From Rhodovulum sp. (GTDB lineage: Bacteria; Pseudomonadota; Alphaproteobacteria; Rhodobacterales; Rhodobacteraceae): a stretch of DNA of 64,000 nt. Location of the stretch: NCBI GenBank assembly GCA_002706605.1, contig PALT01000025.1:62001-126000 (forward strand), written 5' to 3'. Position numbers and translations under genes: made by a program. Positions 18,563-28,552 of this stretch are shown piece by piece (the stretch's first letter is position 1; each line of letters starts with the position of its first letter). The notes under the pieces were generated by a model that was not told the origin of the DNA, ran no database searches, and saw only the letters and a list, made by a program, of their open reading frames with translations.

Positions 18563-20077
18563 ATGGTGGCCCTGACCCCGAATTTTGAGACGTTTGAAAC
18601 CGCCCACAAGGCGGGCAAGAACCAAGTGGTCTATGCCCGTTTGGCGGCGGATCTGGATACCCCTGTCAGCCTGATGCTGAAACTGACCGAGGCGCGCAAG
18701 GACAGCTTTATGCTGGAATCCGTCACCGGTGGTGAGGTGCGCGGGCGCTATTCGGTGATCGGGATGAAACCCGATGTGATCTGGCGGTGCAGTGGCGAAA
18801 CGTCCGAAATCAATCGCAACGCACGATTTGACGGGGACAGTTTCACGCCACTGGACGGGCACCCGTTGCAAACCTTGCGCGATCTGATCGCCGAGAGCCG
18901 GATCGACATGCCCGAAGACCTGCCCGCGATTTCGGCGGGCCTATTCGGGTTCTTGGGCTATGACATGATCCGTCTGGTCGAACACCTGCCCGACGTGAAC
19001 CCCGACCCCATCGGCCTGCCCGATGCGGTGATGCTGCGCCCGACCGTGATCGCGGTTCTGGACGGTGCCAAAGGGGAGGTCACCGTGATCTCGCCCGTTT
19101 GGGCCGATCAGGGGCAATCGGCCCGCGCCGCCTATGCCCAAGCGGGCGAGCGCGTCATGGACGCCGTGCGCGAACTGGAACGCAGCATCCCCGATGCCAC
19201 CCGCGATCTGGGCGACACGGTTGCCTTTGGCGAGGGCGTGTCGAACTTTACCAAACAGGGCTATTTCGACGCCGTTGAAAAGGCCAAGGAATACATCCGC
19301 GCCGGTGACATCTTTCAGGTCGTGCCGTCCCAACGCTGGACCCATGATTTCAAGCTGCCGCCGTTCTCGCTCTATCGCTCGCTGCGCCGGACCAACCCGT
19401 CGCCGTTCATGTTCTATTTCAACTTTGGCGGCTATCAGTTGATCGGGGCCAGCCCTGAAATCCTCGTCCGTGCTTTTGATGGCGAGGTCACGATCCGCCC
19501 GATCGCGGGCACCCGCCCGCGTGGCGCGACGCCCGAACAGGACCGCGCGCTAGAGGCCGATCTGCTGGCCGATCAAAAGGAACTGGCCGAGCACCTGATG
19601 CTGCTTGATCTGGGGCGCAACGACGTGGCGCGCGTGGCCAAAACCGGCACCGTGCGTCCGACGGAAAAGTTCATCATCGAACGCTATAGCCACGTGATGC
19701 ACATCGTGTCGAACGTGGTGGGGGAACTGTCCGACGATCACGACGCGCTGTCGGCGCTGCTGGCTGGTTTGCCTGCGGGCACCGTGTCGGGCGCGCCCAA
19801 GGTCCGCGCGATGGAAATCATCGACGAGCTGGAACCGGAAAAACGCGGCGTCTATGGCGGCGGTGTCGGCTATTTCGCGGCCAACGGCGATATGGACATG
19901 TGTATAGCCCTGCGCACGGCGGTGTTGAAGGACGAAAAGCTGTACATCCAAGCGGGTGGCGGTGTCGTCTATGACAGCGACCTAGAGGCCGAGTACCAAG
20001 AGACCGTCAACAAATCCCAAGCGATCCGCCGCGCCGCCCAAGACGCGGGCCGGTTCGCCCGTGACGGCAATTCCTAA
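18563..20077 (+). CDS. trpE: Anthranilate synthase component I
   Basis: Converts chorismate to anthranilate, the first step of tryptophan synthesis, using ammonia from a TrpG subunit. The start at 18563 gives 504 residues. An N-terminal feedback region includes FMLES (the LLES-like tryptophan site), and the catalytic half has GDIFQVVPSQRW, IAGTRPRG, DLGRNDVARV, SHVMHIVS and GAPKVRAMEIIDELEP, as expected. No trpG lies next to it in this window, and a converging PIN-domain gene follows immediately. Confidence 0.96.
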   Translation: MVALTPNFETFETAHKAGKNQVVYARLAADLDTPVSLMLKLTEARKDSFMLESVTGGEVRGRYSVIGMKPDVIWRCSGETSEINRNARFDGDSFTPLDGHPLQTLRDLIAESRIDMPEDLPAISAGLFGFLGYDMIRLVEHLPDVNPDPIGLPDAVMLRPTVIAVLDGAKGEVTVISPVWADQGQSARAAYAQAGERVMDAVRELERSIPDATRDLGDTVAFGEGVSNFTKQGYFDAVEKAKEYIRAGDIFQVVPSQRWTHDFKLPPFSLYRSLRRTNPSPFMFYFNFGGYQLIGASPEILVRAFDGEVTIRPIAGTRPRGATPEQDRALEADLLADQKELAEHLMLLDLGRNDVARVAKTGTVRPTEKFIIERYSHVMHIVSNVVGELSDDHDALSALLAGLPAGTVSGAPKVRAMEIIDELEPEKRGVYGGGVGYFAANGDMDMCIALRTAVLKDEKLYIQAGGGVVYDSDLEAEYQETVNKSQAIRRAAQDAGRFARDGNS

Positions 20078-20080
20078 GGG

Positions 20081-20620
20081 TTAAGCCAGCGCCTTGCCCA
20101 GCCGTGGCAGGCGCGCCCTTTTTAACAGGGCACGGCGCGCGATGTCTTCGCCCGCCATGGATTGGGCCGTGGCGTGCACCTGCGCAACGGCCTGTTCCAC
20201 CGCGTCACTGTGCGACAGCCACAGGTCCATCAGAACCTCATCCGGCGAGAGGCGTTTCAGCCCCTCTTCGGCCAATGTGTGCTTCGGGAAATCGGCGGCG
20301 TTGAAGGTCACGATGCCGTCCGATGATCCGGCAATCGCCGTCGCCAGAACATGGATATCCGCCGGATCGGGCAGGTAAAGCCGCGCCTCGATCCCCGGCT
20401 GGGCGGGGACGGATGCACTCGGCCATGCGGCGCGGATCAGGGCGATTTCGGCGCGCGCCTGTGGCTCACCCGTCGGGCCAAGCTTGCGCGCGGCGCGGGC
20501 CCATTCCTCTAGGATGCGATCAGACCACTGCGGAATGAACAGCCCCTGCCCCGCCACCGCCAGCAGGATTTCCCGCAGCACGGTCGGAAACAGAACACAG
20601 GCATCCAGCGTCAGTTTCAT
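20081..20620 (-). CDS. PIN-domain protein, possible ribonuclease
   Basis: A 179-residue PIN-like protein. Acidic residues expected for metal-dependent nuclease activity are visible: D7 in TLDACVLF, EE near 39 in ILEEWAR, D in PADIHVLATAI and D in VTFNAADFP. PIN proteins are often VapC-type toxins, but no antitoxin gene adjoins it: the upstream neighbour, 4 bases away, is a 23S-type rRNA methyltransferase on the same strand. It may be a housekeeping or orphan member; a family resembling it (RSP_2648-like) is, as I recall, known from Rhodobacteraceae. The 119-179 tail is helical and basic. Confidence 0.82.
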   Translation of the reverse strand: MKLTLDACVLFPTVLREILLAVAGQGLFIPQWSDRILEEWARAARKLGPTGEPQARAEIALIRAAWPSASVPAQPGIEARLYLPDPADIHVLATAIAGSSDGIVTFNAADFPKHTLAEEGLKRLSPDEVLMDLWLSHSDAVEQAVAQVHATAQSMAGEDIARRALLKRARLPRLGKALA

Positions 20621-20624
20621 CGCG

Positions 20625-21824
20625 TCACGGCATCAGGCGGAAGAACAGGGATTTGAGGTATCCGCTCTCGGCCAGTTGCGGCATCAGGGGGTGATCAGGT
20701 CCGGCATAGCCCGTGTGGATCAATTGCCCCACACGGCCCGAGCGGCCAATCCCGCGCACGCATGCGCCACGGAATTTGGTCATCTCGGCGGCATGCGAAC
20801 AGGAACACAGACCAAGGAACCCACCCGGCGCGACCAGCGGGGCCGCCATGCGCGCGACACGCTCATAGGCGCGCAAACCGGCCTCCAGCGCCTGTTTGCT
20901 GGGCGCAAAGGCGGGCGGATCACAGATCACCACGTCAAACTGCGCGCCCTCGGCCAACAGGTCGGCCATGGTGTCGAACGCATCGCCACGACGGGTGGTA
21001 AACCGGTCGGAAACGCCCATGGCCTCGGCCCCCGCTTCGGCCAGATCCAGCGCGCCGCGCGATCCATCCACGGCCAGCGCAGACGCCGCCCCACCGGCCA
21101 GCGCGGCCAGAGAAAACCCGCCCACATGCGAAAACACATCCAGAACCCGCGCGCCGCGCGACAGACCGGCAGCAAAGGCGTGGTTGGGGCGTTGGTCATA
21201 GAACAGGCCGGTTTTCTGCCCGCCCATCAGATCGGCCATATAGGTCGCGCCGTTCATCGGCACCGGGATCGGGCCATCAACGGCACCACTGAGGATCGCC
21301 ATGTCCTCGTCCAGACCTTCCAGCGTGCGCGCGCGCCCCGAGCCGTTTTTGACAACGGTGGTCACGCCCGTGACGGACTGGACCGCCGCCGACAGGGCGT
21401 CGATCCCCGCCTCGGCCCATGCGGCGTTGGGTTGCACCACCACCGTGTCGCCAAAGCGGTCGATGACCACTCCGGGCAGGCCGTCGGCCTCGGCGTGGAT
21501 CAGGCGATAGAACGGCGCATCAAACAGGGTGTCGCGCAACGACAGCGCGGCCTGCAGGCGGGTTTCGAACCACGCCTGATCGACGGTCGCGGTCACATCG
21601 CGGTCCAGCATCCGACAGATGATCTTGGAATTCGGGTTCACCGTAACCAGACCCATCTGGCGACGTTCGTCATCCTCGAGGATGGCAATCGTACCGGGGC
21701 TTAGGGCCTTGGTGCGGCGATCGGTGACCAGTTCATTTGCGTAAACCCAAGGAAACCCGTGGCGGATGGCGCGGGCGTTAGCTTTGGGTTTCAGGCGGAC
21801 AATAGGATAAGAGGAGGGCGTCAT
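20625..21824 (-). CDS. Class I SAM-dependent rRNA methyltransferase (RlmI-like)
   Basis: A 399-residue RNA cytosine methyltransferase of the RlmI/RlmK type. An N-terminal PUA-like domain (RLKPKANARAIRHGFPWVYANEL) is followed by a linker and a Rossmann methyltransferase domain with VLDVFSHVGGFSLAAL (SAM site) and the catalytic-loop motif CDPPAFAPSK. Late CSCSHAAEM carries the second cysteine region. E. coli RlmI makes m5C1962 in 23S rRNA; whether this one has the same target is inference. It probably shares a transcript with the downstream PIN gene. Confidence 0.9.
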   Translation of the reverse strand: MTPSSYPIVRLKPKANARAIRHGFPWVYANELVTDRRTKALSPGTIAILEDDERRQMGLVTVNPNSKIICRMLDRDVTATVDQAWFETRLQAALSLRDTLFDAPFYRLIHAEADGLPGVVIDRFGDTVVVQPNAAWAEAGIDALSAAVQSVTGVTTVVKNGSGRARTLEGLDEDMAILSGAVDGPIPVPMNGATYMADLMGGQKTGLFYDQRPNHAFAAGLSRGARVLDVFSHVGGFSLAALAGGAASALAVDGSRGALDLAEAGAEAMGVSDRFTTRRGDAFDTMADLLAEGAQFDVVICDPPAFAPSKQALEAGLRAYERVARMAAPLVAPGGFLGLCSCSHAAEMTKFRGACVRGIGRSGRVGQLIHTGYAGPDHPLMPQLAESGYLKSLFFRLMP

Positions 21825-21867
21825 GCCCCCCCTCTTATTGGGTTCGTAAGGAAAGTAAAGTCCTAGA

Positions 21868-22542
21868 TCAGATCCCGCGCGAGCTGAGCGCGGACAGGGT
21901 CAGCGGCTGAACCAGCGGGGTCGAGCGCAACGTCAGCTCTTCGGCGACGCGGGCCTTGACGTGATCGGTGATGCGGACCTTTTGGGTCTGACCACGGCTC
22001 ATCGCCTCAAGGGCGGCGGCCCCGCCAAGAGCGCGGAATTCCATCTCGATCAGGCGCGGCTCATCCAGACGTTCGCCGGTTTTGGCGTCACGCACCGTCA
22101 GGAAAAAGTGGATGTCATGGGTGCCGCCAATCGTATAGCGGGTCTTTTCGGTCAGGGCGTGGAACTTGGTCAGTTGGATGTCAACGACCACATCACGGCC
22201 TGCATCAAACCCGGCTGCACCCAGTTCAACGGCGTTTTGCATGATCACGCGGACCTGCTCATAGCGGTTGCCCAGCGGATCCTCACGCCACACGATATCG
22301 GCGCGCGGTTTGAACGAGTTCGCCTCGGACACGCTCAGGGTCTCGGGGACCGTCGTATTGATCTGAACAACGTTATAGGGCTCTGCCGGATAGAGCGTAC
22401 CGTCCGCCTCAACCAGTTCAGCGCCCAGCGGTGGTTCAACCGTAAAGGCGTTCCGCGACGCGGTGGACCCGCCATCAACGGTCATACAGCCCGATACCAA
22501 TGCGGCAGCACACAATGCAGAGAACACGCGAAACAGTTTCAT
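21868..22542 (-). CDS. Predicted lipoprotein of unknown function
   Basis: A 224-residue exported protein. Its N-terminus MKLFRVFSALCAAALVSGC is a clear lipoprotein signal with lipobox VSGC and lipidated C19; the residue after it is Met, so outer-membrane sorting is likely. The mature part has mixed alpha/beta character with VVVDIQLTKFHALTEKTRY and HDIHFFLTVRDAKTGE, a pattern I associate with a Rhodobacteraceae-restricted domain family (DUF6778, from memory). No function is known. It diverges from edd across 250 bases. Confidence 0.8.
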   Translation of the reverse strand: MKLFRVFSALCAAALVSGCMTVDGGSTASRNAFTVEPPLGAELVEADGTLYPAEPYNVVQINTTVPETLSVSEANSFKPRADIVWREDPLGNRYEQVRVIMQNAVELGAAGFDAGRDVVVDIQLTKFHALTEKTRYTIGGTHDIHFFLTVRDAKTGERLDEPRLIEMEFRALGGAAALEAMSRGQTQKVRITDHVKARVAEELTLRSTPLVQPLTLSALSSRGI

Positions 22543-22735
22543 TTTCAGCCTCCGATGACCGTTCTGGTCAAATTCGATTCGAATTATTTGCTCGATTTAT
22601 TGGTTGTTTGCTTAAATGACGGTGAATTTGGGCGGAAATGTGGAGCAAACGCACCAAGATCAGGGCGATTGCACCTTTAGACGCGAGAGGCCCCTGCGAT
22701 AATTCGGCACGGGCGCCATTTGTCGGGTTTGCATA

Positions 22736-22747
22736 GTTAGCGCTAAC
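22736..22747. promoter_or_regulatory. 12-bp perfect palindrome, LacI-type operator candidate
   Basis: GTTAGCGCTAAC lies 46 bases before the edd start. Its central CG and length fit LacI/GntR-type repressor operators that often control gluconate or Entner-Doudoroff genes. No such regulator is in this window. Confidence 0.5.
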
Positions 22748-22792
22748 GATTATAACGAACCCGAACTTATTAGCCCCCCAGAGGAAGCCAGG

Positions 22793-24598
22793 ATGTCCCT
22801 GAATTCGATCATCGCCCAAGTCACCGAAGAGATCATCAAACGCTCAGAAGGTCCGCGCCGCGATTATCTCGACACGATGGAGCGTCAGGCCGAGGCCGGT
22901 GTGCGCCGCGCCCACCTGACCTGTGGGAACCAAGCGCACGCCTACGCCGCCATGGGTGAGGACAAGGGCGCATTGGTCGACGAACGCGCGCCCAACATCG
23001 GGATCGTGACGGCCTATAACGACATGCTGTCCGCGCATCAGCCCTTTGCGACCTATCCCGACCTGATCAAGGAGACCGCGCGCACGGCAGGCGCAACCGC
23101 ACAGGTCGCGGGCGGGGTTCCGGCGATGTGCGATGGCGTGACCCAAGGCCAGACCGGCATGGAACTGTCCCTGTTCTCGCGCGATGTGATCGCCCTGTCG
23201 GCAAGCGTCGCCCTCAGCCACAACACCTTTGACGCCGCCCTGTTCCTCGGGGTCTGCGATAAAATCGTGCCGGGTCTGGTGATGGCGGCGGCGGCTTTTG
23301 GCCATATCCCGTCGATCTTTCTGCCCGCAGGTCCCATGCCCTCGGGCCTGCCCAACGACGAAAAGGCCAAGGTGCGCCAGCAATTTGCCAAAGGCGAGGT
23401 CGGGCGCAAGGAACTGATGGCCGCCGAAATGGCCTCTTACCATGGGCCGGGCACCTGTACCTTCTACGGCACGGCGAACTCGAACCAGATGCTGATGGAA
23501 TTCATGGGCCTGCACCTGCCGGGCAGTTCCTTTGTCCCGCCCAACACGCCCCTGCGCGACGCGCTGACGGCGGCGGGCACCAAACGCGCGCTGGAAATCA
23601 CCGCCACAGGCAATGATTTCCGCCCTGCGGCGCGGGTGCTGGACGCCAAGGCCTTTGTGAACGGCATCGTCGGGCTGATGGCAACGGGCGGCTCGACCAA
23701 CCTCGTGCTGCACCTGCCCGCCATGGCGCGCGCCGCCGGTATCATTCTGGACATCAGCGATTTCGCCAAAATCTCTGCCGCTGTTCCCCTGATGGCCAAG
23801 GTCTATCCCAACGGTCTGGCCGATGTGAACCACTTCCACGCCGCCGGTGGCCTGTCCTATATGATTGGCCAACTGCTGGACGCGGGCCTGTTGCACGACG
23901 ACAGCGAAACGGTGATGGGCACGGGCCTTGCGGCCTATGCCACCGACCCGCATCTGGGCGAGGACGGCCTGACATGGCACCCTGCCCCCGCCACGTCGCA
24001 AAACGACAAGATCCTGCGCCCCGCCTCGGACCCGTTCCAACCGACCGGCGGCCTTGCGGCTCTGGACGGCAACCTTGGCCGCGGCATGATCAAGGTCTCG
24101 GCGGTCGCCCCCGAACGTCAGATCATCACCGCCCCCGTGCGCGTCTTCCATGATCAAGAGTCCGTCAAAACCGCGTTCAAAAACGGCGAATTCACCAGCG
24201 ACACCATCGTCGTCGTCCGCTTCCAAGGCCCCAAGGCCAACGGCATGCCCGAACTGCACGGCCTGACCCCGACCCTCTCGGTTCTGCAGGATCGCGGGCT
24301 CAAGGTCGCGCTGGTCACTGACGGGCGCATGTCCGGTGCCTCGGGCAAGGTTCCGGCGGCCATCCACCTCGCCCCCGAAGCGGCCCAAGGCGGCCCCATC
24401 GCCAAACTACAGGACGGCGACATCGTCACCCTTGATGCCACCACCGGCACCCTCACCGTATTGACCGAGGGCTTTGACGCGCGCACGCCCGTCACCGCCG
24501 ACCTCTCGGCCAACACCACCGGCATGGGGCGAAACCTGTTCGAAACCTTCCGCCAATCGGTCACCCCAGCCACCGAAGGCGCGGTTTCGATCTTCTGA
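22793..24598 (+). CDS. edd: Phosphogluconate dehydratase (Entner-Doudoroff pathway)
   Basis: Converts 6-phosphogluconate to 2-keto-3-deoxy-6-phosphogluconate. The 601-residue product belongs to the IlvD/Edd family; iron-sulfur ligand cysteines appear in [13 protein letters not shown] and the [16 protein letters not shown] stretch, with a C-terminal [14 protein letters not shown]. An AGGA ribosome site precedes the ATG. The aldolase gene eda, often next to edd, is absent; der follows in the opposite direction. The EDD route is the main glucose pathway in marine Rhodobacteraceae. Confidence 0.95.
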   Translation: MSLNSIIAQVTEEIIKRSEGPRRDYLDTMERQAEAGVRRAHLTCGNQAHAYAAMGEDKGALVDERAPNIGIVTAYNDMLSAHQPFATYPDLIKETARTAGATAQVAGGVPAMCDGVTQGQTGMELSLFSRDVIALSASVALSHNTFDAALFLGVCDKIVPGLVMAAAAFGHIPSIFLPAGPMPSGLPNDEKAKVRQQFAKGEVGRKELMAAEMASYHGPGTCTFYGTANSNQMLMEFMGLHLPGSSFVPPNTPLRDALTAAGTKRALEITATGNDFRPAARVLDAKAFVNGIVGLMATGGSTNLVLHLPAMARAAGIILDISDFAKISAAVPLMAKVYPNGLADVNHFHAAGGLSYMIGQLLDAGLLHDDSETVMGTGLAAYATDPHLGEDGLTWHPAPATSQNDKILRPASDPFQPTGGLAALDGNLGRGMIKVSAVAPERQIITAPVRVFHDQESVKTAFKNGEFTSDTIVVVRFQGPKANGMPELHGLTPTLSVLQDRGLKVALVTDGRMSGASGKVPAAIHLAPEAAQGGPIAKLQDGDIVTLDATTGTLTVLTEGFDARTPVTADLSANTTGMGRNLFETFRQSVTPATEGAVSIF

Positions 24599-24606
24599 AC
24601 GACAAC

Positions 24607-24633
24607 GGGGCGGCCACTTGGACCGCCCCTTTT
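24607..24633 (+). terminator. Intrinsic terminator of edd
   Basis: GGGGCGG (24607-24613) pairs with CCGCCCC (24623-24629), followed by TTTTC. It starts 8 bases after the edd stop. Confidence 0.88.
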
Positions 24634-24652
24634 CATCTTGGCAAAAATACTC
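24632..24652 (+). repeat. Dispersed intergenic repeat, copy 1
   Basis: TTCATCTTGG, then CAA, then AAATACTC; a GC-rich hairpin (CCGC-AG-GCGG) follows at once, and a second perfect stem GGTTTTG/CAAAACC at 24664-24680 lies just after the der stop. Copies 2 and 3 are at 38926 and 39794. Confidence 0.75.
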
Positions 24653-24696
24653 GCGCCGCAGGCGGTTTTGGTACAAAACCAATCCCCGCCCACCGC

Positions 24697-26196
24697 TCAC
24701 TCGCCGTGCGGCTTTTTCCCCAAATGCTTGCGCAGACGCGATGGCGTCGACTTTTTCTTATCCTTGTACGGGTTCTTATCCGCCTGCGAGCGCAGCGTCA
24801 GACGGATCGGCGTCCCCGGCATGTCAAACGTCTCGCGCAACCCGTTGATCAGATACCGGCGATAGCTCTCGGGCAGCTTTTCGGGATGCGAACACATGAC
24901 CACGAACCCCGGCGGACGGGTTTTCACTTGGGTCATATAGCGCAGCTTGATCCGTTTCCCGCCCGGTGCGGGCGGCGGGTGCACCTCTAGCATTCCGGTC
25001 AGCCAGCGGTTCAACCGCGCGGTGCTAACGCGGCGGTTCCAGATGTCATGGGCGCGCATCACCGCGCCGTGCAGACGGTCCATACCGCGGCCCGTTTTGG
25101 CCGACACGGTCACCAAAGGCGCGCCCTTGAGCTGGGGCAAGAGACGCGCGAATTCCTCTTTCAGCTCTTTCAGCTTGTCCTGCTTTTCGTCCTCAAGGTC
25201 CCACTTGTTGACCGCGATGACGACGGCGCGCCCTTCCCGCTCGGCCAGATCGGCGATGCGCAGATCCTGCTGTTCAAACGGGATTTCCACGTCCAGCAAA
25301 ACCACCACGACCTCGGCGAATTTGACCGCGCGTAGACCGTCAGACACCGACAGTTTTTCCAGCTTTTCCTGAACCTTGGCCTTTTTACGCATCCCCGCCG
25401 TGTCCCAAATACGGGTCGGGGTGCCCTCCCAATCGAGGCTCAGGGAAATCGCGTCGCGGGTGATCCCCGCCTCGGGGCCGGTCAACAGACGGTCCTCACC
25501 GATCAGACGGTTGATCAGGGTCGATTTCCCCGCATTCGGACGTCCAACCACGGCCACCTGCAACGGTTTCGCGGCGGTGGGCACGCGGGCGGCGCTGGCC
25601 TCTTGGCCGTCCTCTCCAAGGGTGATCTCCTCATCGCTGAGCTCGTCATCCTCAAGGTCCAGATCGGTGTCGGGCGCGATTGCGGCGGCGCGCTTTTCGA
25701 ACTCATCCGAAATCGGCAGCAACTGCGAATAGAGATCGTTCAGACCCTCGCCATGCTCGGCGGACAGGCGGATCGGCTCGCCAAGGCCAAGGGCATAGGC
25801 CTCAATCACACCGGCATCGGCCTTGGTGCCTTCGGCCTTGTTCGCGGCCAGAATGACCTTGTCCGAACGACGGCGCAGGATGTCGGCGAAAATTTCATCC
25901 GTGGGCAGAACGCCGGAACGGGCGTCGATCATGAACAGGCACACATCGGCCATATCCACGGCGCGCTCGGTCAGGCGGCGCATCCGCCCCTGAAGCGAGT
26001 CATCCGTCGCGTCCTCAAGACCCGCCGTGTCGATCACCGTGAATCGCAGATCGCCCAGACGCGCCTCCCCCTCGCGCAAATCGCGCGTCACGCCGGGCTG
26101 GTCGTCCACCAGCGCCAAACGCTTGCCCACAAGGCGGTTGAACAATGTCGACTTGCCCACATTGGGACGGCCAACAATGGCTAGGGTAAAGGTCAT
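24697..26196 (-). CDS. der: Ribosome-associated GTPase Der (EngA)
   Basis: Essential double GTPase for 50S ribosome assembly. The 499 residues contain two G domains: first P-loop GRPNVGKST (8-16) with DTAGL and NKAE, second P-loop GRPNAGKST (about 217) with DTAGMRKK and NKWD, and a C-terminal KH-like domain ([16 protein letters not shown]). An acidic linker of about 30 residues joins the two G domains. It is downstream of bamB and a YfgM-like gene, the same order as yfgM-bamB-der in E. coli. Confidence 0.97.
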   Translation of the reverse strand: MTFTLAIVGRPNVGKSTLFNRLVGKRLALVDDQPGVTRDLREGEARLGDLRFTVIDTAGLEDATDDSLQGRMRRLTERAVDMADVCLFMIDARSGVLPTDEIFADILRRRSDKVILAANKAEGTKADAGVIEAYALGLGEPIRLSAEHGEGLNDLYSQLLPISDEFEKRAAAIAPDTDLDLEDDELSDEEITLGEDGQEASAARVPTAAKPLQVAVVGRPNAGKSTLINRLIGEDRLLTGPEAGITRDAISLSLDWEGTPTRIWDTAGMRKKAKVQEKLEKLSVSDGLRAVKFAEVVVVLLDVEIPFEQQDLRIADLAEREGRAVVIAVNKWDLEDEKQDKLKELKEEFARLLPQLKGAPLVTVSAKTGRGMDRLHGAVMRAHDIWNRRVSTARLNRWLTGMLEVHPPPAPGGKRIKLRYMTQVKTRPPGFVVMCSHPEKLPESYRRYLINGLRETFDMPGTPIRLTLRSQADKNPYKDKKKSTPSRLRKHLGKKPHGE

Positions 26197-26244
26197 TTCG
26201 AGCTCCGAAACACTTGCAAGGCGCCCGCTTACACCATTCGCGCC

Positions 26245-27609
26245 TTAACGGAAAGCGTGCAATTGCCCGTTTTGCGACACGATGTACAGGGTCTGATCGA
26301 CGATCACGGGGTTGGTGCTGGCACCGCCGGGGATTTCGGCGGTTGCGGTCAGGCTGCCATCCACAGGATCGAAATAGCGCAGCAGCCCGTCGTTCGACGC
26401 GACCAACACCTGACCACCGGCGATGACGGGGCCGTAATGGGCGTAGACCTCTTTGAACTTCTTGGGCTTGGACTTCAGGAAATAGGGCAGATCCACCGAC
26501 CAAACCGTTTCCCCCGTCGCGCGATCCAGACGCACAAGACGCGCATCGTCGGACACAAGGAAAATCGCATCCGCAATCGGGATGACGGGGCTATAGGCAC
26601 CCTCTTCGGCGGTCCAGATGCGTTCGCCGTTCGTGGCGTTCACGGCGGCCACGCGCCCCGATTGGGTCGCGGCATAGATCGTGCCGCCATCCACCACCGG
26701 ATCGCCCGAGATATCGGTGATCGCCGCATAGACGCGGCCACGGCGTTCGCCCGACACGGCCGAGGCCCAGACGCGGATGCCGCTCTTGCGCAGGGTCGCG
26801 ACCAATTCGGACGAGCCGAACGGGAACACCGCCACGCGGTCGGTCAGCGCGGGCGCCGCGCCCCCGACCAGACCGGCGGGCGACGGGGTGCCGGGCAGTT
26901 GCCACAGGATGCGGCCCTCGGCTGCCTCAATCGCCCATGCGCGGTTGTCGCGGCTGACCAGATAGATGATGCCGTCGCGCACGGTTGGTGCGCCGGTGAC
27001 GGCGGCGTCGGTGTCTTGGACCCACAGGGTATCGCCCGTCGCCGCGTCCAGCGCGACCAGCGCGCCAAAGCCCGAGGTGGCATAGAGAACGCCATCGACC
27101 ACGGCCAGACCGCCACCGGTCGCGTCCTCTTGCCGTTCACCGGCGGGCGTCAGGTTGGCCGACCACAGGGGCGCGCCGTTCAGATCATGCGCCATCACGC
27201 CGCTCTGGGCGTCCAGCGTGTAGATACGCCCATCGGCCACCACGGGATCGGCGGTGATGCGGTGCTTGCGCCCGTCGCCCTCGCCGATATCGGCGGACCA
27301 CAGACGGGTCGGCGCGGTCGAGAAATTCAGGTGCGGCACAAGGTTCTGCGCGTTCAGCGACACTTGGGGCCAGGACGACACGTTTTGCGCGGCGGGCAGG
27401 TCGATGTCACGGGCGACGGGTTCAACGACCAGTTCGCCGTCGTCGGTTTCGGTGACTTCGCCGCCGGTGGTGTCTTCGGCGTCAACGGGGGCATCCAACA
27501 GGATGTCGCGCACGCCTTCGCGCGGGCCTTCAAGGATCAACTCGTCCTCGCCACAGGCCGCCAACAGCGCCAGCACTGCCAGTGCACTTACGGTTTGCGA
27601 TAGTTTCAC
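26245..27609 (-). CDS. bamB: BamB, outer membrane beta-barrel assembly lipoprotein
   Basis: Beta-propeller lipoprotein of the BAM complex. The start at GTG 27609 follows an AGAGGG ribosome site; a GTG at 27630 is also open. The leader ends in lipobox LLAAC. Acidic mature N-terminus is followed by repeated PQQ-like blades: GRIYTLDAQSGVMAHDL, GVLYATSGFGALVALDAATGDTLW, TIYAATQSGRVAAVNATNGERIW and GLLRYFDPVDGSL. The length (454) is slightly above E. coli BamB. It sits between the YfgM-like gene and der. Confidence 0.92.
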   Translation of the reverse strand: MKLSQTVSALAVLALLAACGEDELILEGPREGVRDILLDAPVDAEDTTGGEVTETDDGELVVEPVARDIDLPAAQNVSSWPQVSLNAQNLVPHLNFSTAPTRLWSADIGEGDGRKHRITADPVVADGRIYTLDAQSGVMAHDLNGAPLWSANLTPAGERQEDATGGGLAVVDGVLYATSGFGALVALDAATGDTLWVQDTDAAVTGAPTVRDGIIYLVSRDNRAWAIEAAEGRILWQLPGTPSPAGLVGGAAPALTDRVAVFPFGSSELVATLRKSGIRVWASAVSGERRGRVYAAITDISGDPVVDGGTIYAATQSGRVAAVNATNGERIWTAEEGAYSPVIPIADAIFLVSDDARLVRLDRATGETVWSVDLPYFLKSKPKKFKEVYAHYGPVIAGGQVLVASNDGLLRYFDPVDGSLTATAEIPGGASTNPVIVDQTLYIVSQNGQLHAFR

Positions 27610-27686
27610 GACCCTCTGCCCCTTTATCACGGCGGGATCCCCACCCCGCCAAATTCTTGTCCCCGCACAAACGGATACGGGTGGTG

Positions 27687-28337
27687 TTACAGGGCGTCCT
27701 CTGCGCCCAGTGCCACAATCAACTGCGAGACGCGCTGACGCAAGCCCGCAGTCGCCTCTGCCGAGGCCACAATCGCGTTCAGGCGGTCAACGGCCGCTTG
27801 GGTGTTGCCCTCTTCGAGGTCAATCAGGGCCAGTTGCTCGGACGCCAGCATCGCAAAGACCTGACCGGCGGCGGACATCGGTTCCAGAATCGCGCGGCGT
27901 TCGGATGCGGGCATATCGGCCCCGCGCAGAATCACCAGCTTCAGGCGCGCCATCTGGCGATAGTTCTCAGGGATGGCCGCATCTGTCGCCAGCGCCTCAA
28001 GCGCAGCCGCCGCCCCATCAATATCGCCCGCCTCATAAAGTTCGTTCGAGCGCAGCATCGCCGCAACCGCAGAGGCCTCACCGGTCACATCGGCCTCGGC
28101 CAATGCGGCGGCGCGGGCCTCGGCGCTGTCCAGTGTCATTGCGGTCTGGATAGCGTTGCCTGCCTTTTCGGCGGCATCGCGTTCCTTGGCTTTTTGCCAT
28201 TCGGAAAACGCCGCGCCACCTACCAGCAGAATCACAACCGAAATCCCGATCCAGCCATACCGCCGGAACACCGCAAACAGTTTGTCGCGGCGGACTTCTT
28301 CGTTCACTTCATCGATAAAACTGTCGGGATTGCTCAT
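27687..28337 (-). CDS. YfgM-like membrane-anchored TPR protein
   Basis: A 216-residue inner-membrane protein with one N-terminal membrane helix (YGWIGISVVILLVGGAAF) and a periplasmic helical region with TPR-like repeats (SNELYEAGDIDGAAAALEAL, ASEQLALIDLEEGNTQAAVDRL). This matches YfgM/ancillary SecYEG subunits, which associate with PpiD at the translocon; a PpiD-like gene also lies in this window at 16.7 kb. The ATG at 28337 (MSNPDSFIDEVNEEVRRDK) fits the family N-terminus; an upstream frame to 28373 adds no plausible sequence. Confidence 0.85.
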   Translation of the reverse strand: MSNPDSFIDEVNEEVRRDKLFAVFRRYGWIGISVVILLVGGAAFSEWQKAKERDAAEKAGNAIQTAMTLDSAEARAAALAEADVTGEASAVAAMLRSNELYEAGDIDGAAAALEALATDAAIPENYRQMARLKLVILRGADMPASERRAILEPMSAAGQVFAMLASEQLALIDLEEGNTQAAVDRLNAIVASAEATAGLRQRVSQLIVALGAEDAL

Positions 28338-28493
28338 GTGCCTCTCTCCGCCCTGCGCGGGCCAATCGGCCACGTCTTAACGCAGGCCCCGCCCCCTTGC
28401 CAAGCCCCGCAAGGCCCGACAGGCGGAAACAGGACAGGCGACACCTTGAAATGCAGATGCAGAATGCCTATTCTGAACTAGTCAGTTTAGGAA

Positions 28494-28509
28494 TTTACAC
28501 TAGTATAAA
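28494..28509. promoter_or_regulatory. Palindromic operator candidate before the RND efflux operon
   Basis: TTTACACTAGTATAAA is a 16-base near-perfect palindrome around ACTAGT (28499-28504), about 45 bases before the adaptor start. A second ACTAGT lies 22 bases upstream (28477-28482) within the partly symmetric stretch 28471-28493. Efflux operons are often held by TetR-type repressors binding such sites; no regulator gene is adjacent. Confidence 0.45.
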
Positions 28510-28552
28510 CTAAACGACCAATTTTCTTCTGCCGGCAGAATTTGAGGACCGG

